A DNA stretch of 64,000 nucleotides from SLRI01 sp964402505 (lineage in GTDB: Bacteria > Pseudomonadota > Alphaproteobacteria > Geminicoccales > Geminicoccaceae), in NCBI GenBank assembly GCA_964402505.1, contig CAYOCP010000009.1, forward strand, positions 86,225 to 150,224. Direction: 5' to 3'. Below, in pieces: positions 39,932 to 46,885 of the stretch. How positions within the stretch are numbered: position 1 is the first letter of the stretch; every line of letters starts with the position of its first letter. A program made the translations under genes and the position numbers. Under the pieces are notes generated by a model. The model saw nothing but the letters and a program-made list of their open reading frames with translations, was not told the DNA's origin and made no database searches.

Positions 39932-40300
39932 ATGGTTTTTGCGAGCAGCGGGCTTCGGGATGCGTTCGAGGGACAGGGCGAGGCCGGGTTCATGGCCTTC
40001 AGCTATGCCTGCTTCGATCCTCTGGAGGAGGTGATGGTGCCGGGCTATTTCCACGGCGTCCGGCGCATGCGGGCAGGCGACCTGATCTGGCTCGGCATCA
40101 ACCCCCGGCCGAAGAACAGCCCCTGGGTCCGGCATCAGCTGGCGAACGAAACGCGGCGCGCGCTCCTCATGGTGACGGGGCCCAACGACGAGGGCCTGCT
40201 CTGCGTCCGGCTGGTCCAGGATTTCGGCCGGCCGGAGGACCCCTCGGCAGCGCCGGTTGAGGTGAAGCGGGGGCGCGGCCGGCCGCCCAAGGCGGCCTAG
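39932..40300 (+). CDS. Small AT-hook protein of unknown function
   Basis: A 122-residue protein with ATG 39932 behind GGAGAGGG. The body (SYACFDPLEEVMVPGYFHGV, MRAGDLIWLGINPRPKNSPW, ALLMVTGPNDEGLLCVRLV) reads as a small beta-rich domain that I cannot place. The end, VKRGRGRPPKAA, contains the AT-hook core GRP flanked by basic residues, a minor-groove DNA-binding motif. It is isolated between two matching terminator hairpins and downstream of two phased operator-like arrays, which suggests that it or a partner binds there; this is inference. Confidence 0.7.
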   Translation: MVFASSGLRDAFEGQGEAGFMAFSYACFDPLEEVMVPGYFHGVRRMRAGDLIWLGINPRPKNSPWVRHQLANETRRALLMVTGPNDEGLLCVRLVQDFGRPEDPSAAPVEVKRGRGRPPKAA

Positions 40301-40316
40301 GTGATCGTGTGGAAGG

Positions 40317-40354
40317 CCGGGGAAGATGATCTTCCCCGGACCCCAACGGTTTTT
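40317..40354 (+). terminator. Terminator hairpin, copy B
   Basis: CCGGGGAAGA-TGA-TCTTCCCCGG with ten-base arms, then ACCCCAACGG and five T, starting 17 bases after the AT-hook gene stop. It matches copy A at all but one stem-loop position and most of the tail, so the two are copies of one element. Confidence 0.8.
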
Positions 40355-40466
40355 CCCGGGTGGATGCGGTGACGGGACTTTCGCCGTGCTGGCCGGGCAT
40401 GGGGCGGGCACGAGGGCCGGACAGGTGCATGCTTCGGGGGCCAGCTCGGGCGATGAGGGGAAAGAG

Positions 40467-40952
40467 ATGAACCTGCTCTGGGATCAGGCGCCTTTGGTGG
40501 CGCCGGCGGACTTCAGCCCGTTCACCGGGGTTGTCGCCGCGCCGGTGGAGCCCCTGGACCCCGCGTTGCAGCCGCGGGCGTCGACAAAGCCCGGTGCGGT
40601 GACCCGCCCTGAGCGCCGGAACCTTCTCGAGCTCGGCCTCGCCCATGGCGACGGTGCGGCGGCGCTCGAGGCCGGTGCAAATGCGGTCGATGCGGCCCGC
40701 CGCGGGCAGGACCGGCAGCGCGGCGCCGACCGGCCCGAAGTTGACGGTGACGGCGGCGACGACGGTGAAGCTGCGGCGGCCGGGCGGAGCCAGGACGCGC
40801 CGGTGGCAGGGCAGCGCGTGCAGGCGATCGCGGCTTTGGCCGAGGAGATCCGGACGACGCTGGCGGCGACGCAGCGTCTCACGGCCGAGCTAAAGGAGAT
40901 AGGGGTGCGTGAGGGTGAGTTGCGGCGGCAGCTCACTGCCCTGCTGGAATGA
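40467..40952 (+). CDS. Hypothetical protein with C-terminal coiled coil
   Basis: A 161-residue protein from ATG 40467 behind GAGGGG. The middle (about 75-115) is low-complexity Ala/Gly/Asp. The last ~45 residues (AIAALAEEIRTTLAATQRLT, AELKEIGVREGELRRQLTAL) form a likely coiled coil. No family is recognised. The stop codon lies inside the left arm of hairpin repeat copy 1, so the repeat arm is shared with the gene end. Confidence 0.55.
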   Translation: MNLLWDQAPLVAPADFSPFTGVVAAPVEPLDPALQPRASTKPGAVTRPERRNLLELGLAHGDGAAALEAGANAVDAARRGQDRQRGADRPEVDGDGGDDGEAAAAGRSQDAPVAGQRVQAIAALAEEIRTTLAATQRLTAELKEIGVREGELRRQLTALLE

Positions 40953-41067
40953 GCGCAGGGGGCCGGATACTTCGTCGGGACTGCGGTCGATCGGTGCTCA
41001 CGGACGTCAATCCGCTGCGCGCCGATCGCCTGGCCCTCCTCGTCTGCGGTGCCCCCGCGCTCATTCC
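40946..41067. repeat. Hairpin repeat family 1, copy 1
   Basis: A ~122 bp imperfect palindrome. The outer arms GGAATGAGCGCAGGGGG and CCCCCGCGCTCATTCC pair. The conserved TACTTCGTC and CCTCCTCGTC blocks sit inside. The inner stem pairs CGATCGGTGCTCACGGA with TCCGCTGCGCGCCGATCG. The left arm carries the end of the coiled-coil gene. Confidence 0.75.
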
Positions 41068-41094
41068 TGGAGGATGGCCGGGGGTCTCGGCCGC

Positions 41095-41171
41095 GGAGGA
41101 TGGCCGGGGCTTCGTCAGGGCGGCGGTCGGTAAGTGCTCACGGCGTGGATTACTGTGCGTGCGACCATTCT
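41095..41171. repeat. Hairpin repeat family 1, copy 2 (degenerate)
   Basis: GGAGGATGGCCGGGGCTTCG, then the GTCAGGGCGGCGGTCGG and GTGCTCACGG blocks, match the left half of the family. The right half is worn, and only GTGCGTGCGACCATTCTCC remains. It precedes the first Uma2 gene. Confidence 0.5.
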
Positions 41172-41246
41172 CCAATCGGGCCAAGCGGGCCGGGACTGGT
41201 CTATCGGCACGTGGTAACATGACGATGGATATCCTGGAGGGATAGC

Positions 41247-41801
41247 ATGGCGAGCGCGTTGCCGAGAGCCTGGACGGTGAACGAGTTCCTGGACTGGGAG
41301 CGTGAGCAGGCGGAGCGTTTCGAGCTCGTCGACGGCGTCGTTCGGATGATGACGGGCGGGTCGAATGCCCATGCGATCATCAAGGGGAACCTTTTTGCGG
41401 CGCTCCGCGCTTCCGTCAAAGCGCCATGCCGCGCGTTCGTGGACGGACCGAAGGTGGTGACGGCCACGGCGAGTCTTTATCCGGATGTGCTGGTGACGTG
41501 CTCGCCGGTGGTTATGAGCGACGACACGGTGCGCGAGCCGGTCCTGATCGCCGAGGTGCTGTCGCGCTCGACCGCCGGCCATGACAGAGGTGCGAAGTGG
41601 CTCGCCTATCGCGATATCGTCGGGCTCGCTCATTATCTGCTGCTGTGGCAGGACCACCAACGGGCGGAGCTGTTCACTCGGCGCGAGGGAGGCTGGGATC
41701 TCGTCATCATCGAGCCACCTGCCGTCGTCGAGCTTCCGGCCCTGGCCATAAACCTGCGCTTTGCGGATCTCTACGACGGCATCGATTTGGCCGGCGACTG
41801 A
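41247..41801 (+). CDS. Uma2-family putative nuclease, copy 1
   Basis: A 184-residue protein of the Uma2/DUF820 family (PD-(D/E)xK nuclease fold). Candidate active-site residues are Glu26 (FELVDG), Asp80 (YPDVLV), Glu103 (LIAEVLSRST) and Lys117 (RGAKW). ATG 41247 follows GGAGGGATAG. The family is common in repeat-rich and mobile regions, and its function is not established. It is about 80% identical to copy 2 at 43084, with long identical DNA stretches, so the pair arose by duplication. Hairpin repeat copy 3 begins directly after its stop. Confidence 0.8.
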   Translation: MASALPRAWTVNEFLDWEREQAERFELVDGVVRMMTGGSNAHAIIKGNLFAALRASVKAPCRAFVDGPKVVTATASLYPDVLVTCSPVVMSDDTVREPVLIAEVLSRSTAGHDRGAKWLAYRDIVGLAHYLLLWQDHQRAELFTRREGGWDLVIIEPPAVVELPALAINLRFADLYDGIDLAGD

Positions 41802-41924
41802 GGAATGCGTGGAGGGACGCCGGATACTTCGTCAGGACGGCGGTCGGGCTGTACTCACGTAGCTGGCTACGCTCCGTGCAGCCCGCCTTGCCTTCCTCGT
41901 CTGCGACGCCCCTCCACGCATTCC
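41802..41924. repeat. Hairpin repeat family 1, copy 3
   Basis: Outer arms GGAATGCGTGGAGGG and CCCTCCACGCATTCC are perfectly complementary. The inner stem is GGGCTGTACTCACGTAGC with GCTACGCTCCGTGCAGCCC. It starts on the base after the Uma2 stop codon. Confidence 0.8.
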
Positions 41925-41935
41925 GGGTGCAGCGA

Positions 41936-42081
41936 TGACGCCGGATACTTCGTCGGGACTGCGGTCGATCGGTGCTCACGGCATTCATGGTGCCTACCGG
42001 TCCTTCGGCCTGCTCGAGGCGCTGTCCGCTGCGCGCTAACCGCCTTGCCTTCCTCGTCTGCGACGTTCCTCCACGCATTCC
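41936..42081. repeat. Hairpin repeat family 1, copy 4 with family 2 unit in the loop
   Basis: Contains TACTTCGTC and CCTTCCTCGTC blocks, but the apical loop is enlarged by GGTGCCTACCGGTCC and TTCGGCCTGCTCGAGGC, which resemble the family 2 unit. Its right arm CGTTCCTCCACGCATTCC has no partner at its own left end but matches the left arm of copy 3, so copies 3 and 4 form a nested structure. Confidence 0.65.
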
Positions 42082-42113
42082 TGGTGGCGGACGATTTGTG
42101 GGAGTTTTGCGGA

Positions 42114-42485
42114 ATGAGCGAGGGATTCGATCCATTCGCGCCCGTGGAAGGGGCGGCGACGTATTCGGGGCGGCCGTTTCGGGCGAGTCGGGCGGCGCGG
42201 GGGGAGGCGGAGGGGGATCTGTCGGAAGGGGCTGGCCAGGGGTCAGGCGCCGGCCGGCAACGGAGCCGGCCTGCCACGCTGCCGGAGCGGCTGCTGGAGA
42301 TCGAAGACCGGCTGGCGCTGGTCGAGGCGGGGCTGGCGCAGCTCGACCGCAAGGTCGCGGCCCGGCTCGACGAGCAGATGGCGCGCATCGTCCTTGCCGT
42401 GGCGGACCTCCTGGGCGGGGGAATGCGCGGAAGAGCGCCGGATACTTCGTCGGAGCGGCGGACGGTATGTGCTCACGGACGTTAG
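42114..42485 (+). CDS. Hypothetical coiled-coil protein with repeat-encoded C-terminus
   Basis: A 123-residue frame from ATG 42114. The N-terminus is MSEGFDPFAPVEGAATYSGR, a low-complexity linker follows, then a likely coiled coil (LPERLLEIEDRLALVEAGLA, QLDRKVAARLDEQMARIVLA). The last ~19 residues (GRAPDTSSERRTVCAHGR) are translated from hairpin repeat copy 5, which supplies the stop. The repeat may have replaced the original end. No family is recognised. Confidence 0.5.
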   Translation: MSEGFDPFAPVEGAATYSGRPFRASRAARGEAEGDLSEGAGQGSGAGRQRSRPATLPERLLEIEDRLALVEAGLAQLDRKVAARLDEQMARIVLAVADLLGGGMRGRAPDTSSERRTVCAHGR

Positions 42486-42531
42486 TCCGCTGCGCGCCCA
42501 CCGCCTGGCCTTCCTCGTCTGCGACGCCCCT
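42436..42531. repeat. Hairpin repeat family 1, copy 5
   Basis: Conserved GCGCCGGATACTTCGTCGG and GCCTTCCTCGTCTGCGACGC blocks flank an inner stem GTGCTCACGGACG / GTCCGCTGCGCGC. The outer arms are short. It overlaps the 3' end of the preceding coiled-coil gene. Confidence 0.7.
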
Positions 42532-42535
42532 GCGG

Positions 42536-42658
42536 GGCTCGGCCGGAGGATGGCCGGGGACTTCGTCAGGGCGGCGGACAGAACGTGCTCACCTACCTCA
42601 GTAGGCTGCGCGCGTTCTGCCTTGCCTTTCTCGTCCGCAGCCATCCTCCAGCCGAGCC
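42536..42658. repeat. Hairpin repeat family 1, copy 6
   Basis: Outer arms GGCTCGGCCGGAGGATGGC and GCCATCCTCCAGCCGAGCC pair with one mismatch. The inner stem differs from other copies on both sides (GGACAGAACGTGCTCACCTA with TAGGCTGCGCGCGTTCTG), keeping the pairing. It lies only four bases after copy 5. Confidence 0.8.
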
Positions 42659-42659
42659 A

Positions 42660-43083
42660 AGCGGGCGGGGATTTGGTCAGGGCTGCGGGCGGGGCGGCCG
42701 CGACGGAACCGATGCCGAAAATTTTACGCGCACTTGACGCAAATTCGGGCGTTAACGGGACGTTCGTGATCTTTACGCAGAATCACGGATGGTGAAACAG
42801 GAGTCGCCCGGGTGGAGGGGGTGGGAGAGGTTTTGGAGCGGGAGTGAGAGCGGGGTGGCGGTGGTGGGTGGCAGGTGCGTGCCAATTCTACGGATTCCAT
42901 GTGTATTAATAGCCCGTTCAGAAAGTCAAGGTAGGATCGCGGATGGTGGAGGAGGTGTGCCCCGGGTGGAGGGGTGGGGATCAGTTTAAGGGGTAGTGGT
43001 AGGGAACGATGAGCGGGAGAGCTGGGCTACGGTTCGTCTGGCGTGCTAGTGTCTCATCGGAGTTGATGGGCAGAGGGGAGTGT
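42660..43083. other. Intergenic stretch without a supported gene
   Basis: G-rich sequence with two related direct repeats, near 42785-42820 and 42937-42975, each containing GGATGGTG and CCCGGGTGGAGGGG. An AT-richer block around 42890-42930 (CATGTGTATTAATAG) may hold the promoter of the second Uma2 gene. A short open frame here has no ribosome-binding site or recognisable product. Confidence 0.4.
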
Positions 43084-43635
43084 ATGGCCAGCGCGTTGCC
43101 GAAGCCTTGGGCGGTGGACGAGTTTCTCGACTGGGAGCGGGAGCAGGCCGAGCAATACGAGCTCGTCGATGGCGTGATAAGAATGATGACGGGCGGGTCC
43201 AACGCCCATGCTGCTGCCAAAGGAAACCTGTTTGCGGCGCTCCGCGCTTCCGTCAAAGCGCCATGCCGAGTGTTCGTGGACGGACCGAAGGTGATCACGG
43301 CCACGGCGAGTCTTTATCCGGACGTCCTGGTGACGTGCGCGCCGGTGGTCATGAGCGACGACACGGTGCGCGAGCCGGTCCTGATCGCCGAGGTGCTGTC
43401 GCGGACGACGGCGGGACACGACCGGGGGGCGAAATGGTTGGCCTATCGCGAGATCGAGGGTCTAGCGCATTACCTTCTGGTTTGGCAGGACGTGCGGCGG
43501 GTGGAGCTGTTCACCCGGCGCGAGGGGGGCTGGGAGCTGGTGATCCTCGAGCCGCCTGCCGTCGTCGAGTTGCCAGATCTCAGGGTCAGCCTCGGTTTCG
43601 CGGAACTCTATGAAGGGGTGCTCGATCGAGAATGA
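43084..43635 (+). CDS. Uma2-family putative nuclease, copy 2
   Basis: A 183-residue paralogue of the gene at 41247, starting at ATG 43084 behind GAGGGGAG. The same candidate active-site residues are present (ELVDG, YPDVLV, IAEVLSR, GAKW). The differences cluster at the N-terminus (KPWAVDEF versus RAWTVNEF) and the last 30 residues. The two copies are in the same orientation and 1.8 kb apart, with hairpin repeats on both sides, so recombination between repeats may have copied the unit. Confidence 0.8.
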   Translation: MASALPKPWAVDEFLDWEREQAEQYELVDGVIRMMTGGSNAHAAAKGNLFAALRASVKAPCRVFVDGPKVITATASLYPDVLVTCAPVVMSDDTVREPVLIAEVLSRTTAGHDRGAKWLAYREIEGLAHYLLVWQDVRRVELFTRREGGWELVILEPPAVVELPDLRVSLGFAELYEGVLDRE

Positions 43636-43675
43636 GGCGGCCCGCCAGCGGGCTCCGAGAGGGAGCTCGGGCGGG

Positions 43676-43795
43676 GCTCGGCCGGAGGATGGCCGGGGAC
43701 TTCGTCAGGCTGCGATCGGGCTGTACTCACGTAGCTGACTACGCTGCGTGCAGCCCGCCTTGCCTTCCTCGTCCGCAGCCACCCTCCGGCCGAGC
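43676..43795. repeat. Hairpin repeat family 1, copy 7
   Basis: Outer arms GCTCGGCCGGAGGATGGC and GCCACCCTCCGGCCGAGC. The inner stem is GGGCTGTACTCACGTAGC with GACTACGCTGCGTGCAGCCC. It is almost identical to copy 8, about 121 bases further on. Confidence 0.8.
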
Positions 43796-43805
43796 GGGGA
43801 CATGC

Positions 43806-43917
43806 GGGGATGGCCGGGGACTTCGTCAGGCTGCGGTCGGGCTGTACTCACGTAGCTGACTACGCTGCGTGCAGCCCGCCTTGCCTTCCTCGTCCGCAGC
43901 CACCCTCCGGCCGAGCC
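43806..43917. repeat. Hairpin repeat family 1, copy 8
   Basis: Over about 105 bases this differs from copy 7 by one base (CTGCGGTCGG against CTGCGATCGG), so the two form a recent tandem duplication. The left outer arm is shortened to GGGGATGGC. Confidence 0.8.
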
Positions 43918-43921
43918 AAGC

Positions 43922-44186
43922 GGACGGGGACTTCGTCAGGGCCGCGGTCGCTTTGGGCGTCTATCGGCCGGGCGGCCTGCTTCAGACGGACGTGCTCACG
44001 GCAATCTGGGGGCCTACCGGCCGTTCGGGCTACTTGAGGCGAGGTCCAGGGGTCCTGCCGGCCGGGCGGCCTACCTGAGGCAGGAGTAGGCTGCGCGCGG
44101 TCCGCCTCGCCTTTCTGGTCCGCCGCCATCCTGCAGCCGGGCCGCCCGACCGGAGGATGGCCGGGGACTTCGTCAGGCCGTGCGGG
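43922..44186. repeat. Hairpin repeat family 1, composite copy 9 plus a truncated copy
   Basis: A copy of about 215 bases with GACTTCGTCAGGGCCGCGG at the left and CTCGCCTTTCTGGTC at the right. Its centre is filled by family 2-like units (GTCTATCGGCCGGGCGGCC, GGCCTACCGGCCGTTCGGGC, TACTTGAGGC). From 44147 a further left half (GGAGGATGGCCGGGGACTTC) starts and breaks off near 44186, where the Ig-like gene begins. Confidence 0.65.
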
Positions 44187-44282
44187 GACATGCGGGGGGG
44201 GGCAGCAGCATTTTTGACGAAGTGGGAACCTGGTGGGGAATTTCTGCAGGTGGCGCTTGCGTTTGTAGGTATTTTTTCTTAT

Positions 44283-45284
44283 ATGGCGGCATCGCGGGAC
44301 TTTGCAGGGGATTTGGTGGTGAGCGATCTTTTCGAGGGGGTGAATTTGGTACCGGTTGACGTCGAGCATCGGGTGGAGACGTTGGCGGGTGTGGCCGTCA
44401 CTCTTGATGTGCTGGCTGGTGATGCTGGGTCGGGGGGAAATCCATCGTCGATCGTCGGATTTGGGGTTGCCGCGCATGGCACTGTCGGGTTGGAGCCTCT
44501 CCGTGGCGATGCTCCGGCGGGAGGTGGGGTTTTTCGGTATGTGCCGCAGCGGGGATTTGTGGGTCTCGACTATTTTTCCTATCAGATCGGCCGGCTGGAC
44601 GAGCGGAGTCCGGGCGGGTGGCGCGTCGAGACGGTGGGGTGGGTGGAGGTTCGGGTTCGGGGGGTGAACCGGGCGCCGGTGGCGGCGGGGCAGCTCGTCG
44701 TGATCGAGGGGGACGGACCGGTGACGATCAATGTCCTGGCGACGGCGAGCGATCCGGATGGCGACCGGCTGCGGCTCACCGACCTGACCCTGCCGGCGCA
44801 TGGCCGGCTCGAGTTGAACGCGGACCAGACCCTGACCTACACGCCCGCGGCCAGCTTCACGGCGGATGACAGCTTCGGCTACCGGATCCGGGACATCCGG
44901 GCCGAGGGCGACGGCCAAGTCGGCCATGCCGAGGCACAGGTGACGCTCCGGCGGCCGCCCGTGGTGGCGCCGCCGAACATCCCGCCCATCGCCGGCCGCG
45001 ACGGGGCGATGACGACCCAAGGCGTCCCCATAACCATCGTGATCCTCGCCAATGATATCGACCCCGACCAGGAGCCGGAGGACGGCACGGGTCCGGTCAT
45101 GACGCCCTTGCGGGTGGTGGGCCTCGCCCTGCCCCGGCACGGGCTGGTCGCGCTCAATCCCGACCAGTCGATCACCTACACACCCGACACCGGGTTCACC
45201 GGCATCGACGACCTCGTCTATTTCATCGAGGACACGCGCGGCGGGACGACGCGGGGCGTGGTCATGATCGAGGTCGTGGAATAA
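44283..45284 (+). CDS. Ig-like / cadherin-like repeat protein
   Basis: About 333 residues from ATG 44283, with three similar domains. The second and third show the tandem-95/VCBS-type pattern (VNVLA- or ILANDIDPD, LTLPAHGRLELNADQTLTYT, PAASFTADDSFGYRI; then LALPRHGLVALNPDQSITYT, PDTGFTGIDDLVYFIED). Such domains build surface adhesins or S-layer-like proteins. No clear signal peptide is seen. The frame is open upstream to 44190, inside a truncated hairpin repeat, so the original 5' end may have been replaced. The first domain and upstream DNA have lower GC and no good ribosome-binding site. Confidence 0.65.
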   Translation: MAASRDFAGDLVVSDLFEGVNLVPVDVEHRVETLAGVAVTLDVLAGDAGSGGNPSSIVGFGVAAHGTVGLEPLRGDAPAGGGVFRYVPQRGFVGLDYFSYQIGRLDERSPGGWRVETVGWVEVRVRGVNRAPVAAGQLVVIEGDGPVTINVLATASDPDGDRLRLTDLTLPAHGRLELNADQTLTYTPAASFTADDSFGYRIRDIRAEGDGQVGHAEAQVTLRRPPVVAPPNIPPIAGRDGAMTTQGVPITIVILANDIDPDQEPEDGTGPVMTPLRVVGLALPRHGLVALNPDQSITYTPDTGFTGIDDLVYFIEDTRGGTTRGVVMIEVVE

Positions 45285-45295
45285 GCCCAGGAATG

Positions 45296-45319
45296 AAAAA
45301 CCCGCCTCGGAGCGGGTTC
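45296..45319. terminator. Bidirectional terminator after the Ig-like gene
   Basis: AACCCGC and GCGGGTT pair around a six-base loop. Five A precede it on the plus strand, so it is a classic T-tailed terminator for minus-strand transcription arriving from the polysaccharide locus. For the plus strand, TTCTC follows and it may act more weakly. Confidence 0.65.
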
Positions 45320-45323
45320 TCGG

Positions 45324-45448
45324 GGGCGGGCTCGGAAGACGGCCGTCTACTTCGTCGGGACTACGGTCGATCGGTGCTCACGGACGCAGGTCCGCTGCGC
45401 GCCGATCGCCTTGCCCTCCTCGTCCACAGCCGTCTTGCGAGCCCGCCC
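45324..45448. repeat. Hairpin repeat family 1, copy 11
   Basis: The most regular copy: outer arms of 20 bases at 45324-45343 and 45429-45448 pair with a single mismatch (GGGCGGGCTCG..AAGACGGC with GCCGTCTT..CGAGCCCGCCC). The inner stem is CGATCGGTGCTCACGGA with TCCGCTGCGCGCCGATCG. It lies between the bidirectional terminator and the polysaccharide locus. Confidence 0.85.
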
Positions 45449-45699
45449 GGGTGGGGATGGCTTTTTTAGATCGGGGCGGGGTTTTTCGACCTTGCAGCGG
45501 ATTGTCCAACCGGTGGAGCCGGATTTTCGGGCGCGGTTGGGGAATTTCCTGTCCCGGCTTTCGGGTTTTCAGGCTGGGCGGGCGGCATTTTCTGAGACCG
45601 GGGGAAATTTTTCGCCAGGGTGGAGGGATTTTCGCCGAGGGTCCCCTGCCCTTCTCGCGCTTTCCTTTCTACTTCGTAGACACAGTGCGGTAGTGGGAA
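45449..45699. other. Gene-free stretch with ATTTTC-rich motifs
   Basis: No supported gene. Short motifs such as GGATTTTCGG, GGAATTTCCTG, GGCATTTTCTG and GGATTTTCGCC recur about every 30-60 bases. They may be chance, or remnants of a decayed repeat at the edge of the polysaccharide locus. Confidence 0.4.
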
Positions 45700-46875
45700 T
45701 CAATCCGTCATCACACACGAAGGCGGCGGGCCGCCACCCAGAACCCAATTGTAAACCTCGTGCATGTCGGCGGTGATACGGTCCCAGGTGAAGCGATCCT
45801 CAACGAGCCGGCGTCCGGCGGCACCCATGGCGCGGCGCTCGTTTTCGGACATAGTCATCAGGTCGCCGAGCCGTTGGGCCAACTCGGCAGGTTCTGTCGT
45901 GATCTCCATGGCGGCATCTACGGCAAAACCTTCGGGCATGTTGCACTCTTGGGTCATGAAGACCGGCAGCGAGTAGGACCACGCCTCCAGGACAGCCATT
46001 GGAAATCCCTCTGAGTACGAAGGCAGAATAAAGGCATCCGCATGCGTTAGCAGGGCGGCCTTGTCCTTCCCGAATCGCGGGCCATGAAACAGCACCTCGC
46101 GCTGTGACAAGCCTAACTCGCGGGCCAACGACTTTAAGCCGGCGGCATGCCCTCCGTCGTCCCAGCCCGCTACGACCAAACGCCAGCGCGCCGCGAGGTT
46201 CGGGTTAGCCATCTTCAGCATCGCCCAAGCCCGCGTTAATTCGGCTATGCCTTTTTTTGGGTGCAGGCGGCCGAGAAACAGCAGAATGTGACGATCGTCT
46301 GGAAAAAGGTCCGACGGCGGCTCCGGCGGCCTCGATAGATCAGGGAGTTCAGTTCCATTCGGAATTACGGCGATCGCGCTTGTGGGAGAATACGCTCGCA
46401 CACCGGTGACCTCAGCCGCTGAACAGTGAATAATTGCCGCACCCCGTAGATTGCGCCGTTGGAACAGAGCGCCGGCCAAGCGCTTTTTGAAGGCAGAGTT
46501 CGAAAGGGCCCATGGCTCCAGCATGCCGTGTGTAGATATCAAGACGGGTCGTTTGGTGCGTGTCCGCCAGCTCGAGACCGCTACAGACGGGTACAGCCAT
46601 AGGCCATGCTGATGGACTATGTCATGTTCACCTCGCAGAAGATCTTTTGTTAAGTCCGGCGCGTACCCGCTCCGGCTGCTGGGGTATGTGCGCAGGGGAA
46701 GGCCGTGCCACAAATGGCGGTCCAAGCGCTCTGGATCGCAGTCTAGCCCATACACCGACACGTCTAGTCCTGCCTCGGCCAGCCCGCGCGCGTGAGACAG
46801 CACGATCGGAAAGATGCCGCCACCTGCGCGAGAGACAGTCGGCGTAACAATTCCGACGGACCGCGACTGCGTCAT
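45700..46875 (-). CDS. Family 4 glycosyltransferase
   Basis: A 391-residue GT-B enzyme starting MTQSRSVGIVTPTVSRAGGG at ATG 46875, ten bases after the galE stop. HQHGLWLYPSVAVSSW and STHGMLEPWAL define the acceptor-side domain. The donor domain has LLFLGRLHPKKGIAELTRAW and FILPSYSEGFPMAVLEAW, the E-x7-E type motif. It is the last gene of the minus-strand polysaccharide locus and should add a sugar to the repeat unit on its lipid carrier. Confidence 0.87.
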   Translation of the reverse strand: MTQSRSVGIVTPTVSRAGGGIFPIVLSHARGLAEAGLDVSVYGLDCDPERLDRHLWHGLPLRTYPSSRSGYAPDLTKDLLRGEHDIVHQHGLWLYPSVAVSSWRTRTKRPVLISTHGMLEPWALSNSAFKKRLAGALFQRRNLRGAAIIHCSAAEVTGVRAYSPTSAIAVIPNGTELPDLSRPPEPPSDLFPDDRHILLFLGRLHPKKGIAELTRAWAMLKMANPNLAARWRLVVAGWDDGGHAAGLKSLARELGLSQREVLFHGPRFGKDKAALLTHADAFILPSYSEGFPMAVLEAWSYSLPVFMTQECNMPEGFAVDAAMEITTEPAELAQRLGDLMTMSENERRAMGAAGRRLVEDRFTWDRITADMHEVYNWVLGGGPPPSCVMTD

Positions 46876-46885
46876 GAGGCTAAAT

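Noticed and set aside
39550..39993. Minus-strand open frame through the palindrome array
   Set aside because: It runs through repeats and the terminator and opposes the AT-hook gene start; no ribosome-binding site or plausible composition.
41219..41245. Eight-codon leader peptide (MTMDILEG) directly before the first Uma2 gene
   Set aside because: Too short to separate from chance, and its end coincides with the ribosome-binding site of the real gene.
42789..42989. 66-codon open frame between the repeats and the second Uma2 gene
   Set aside because: Gly/Val/Arg-rich reading of a G-rich stretch, no ribosome-binding site, no similarity recognised.
40946..45448. Retron or group II intron origin of the hairpin repeats
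   Set aside because: No reverse transcriptase gene and no catalytic intron domains are present in the window.
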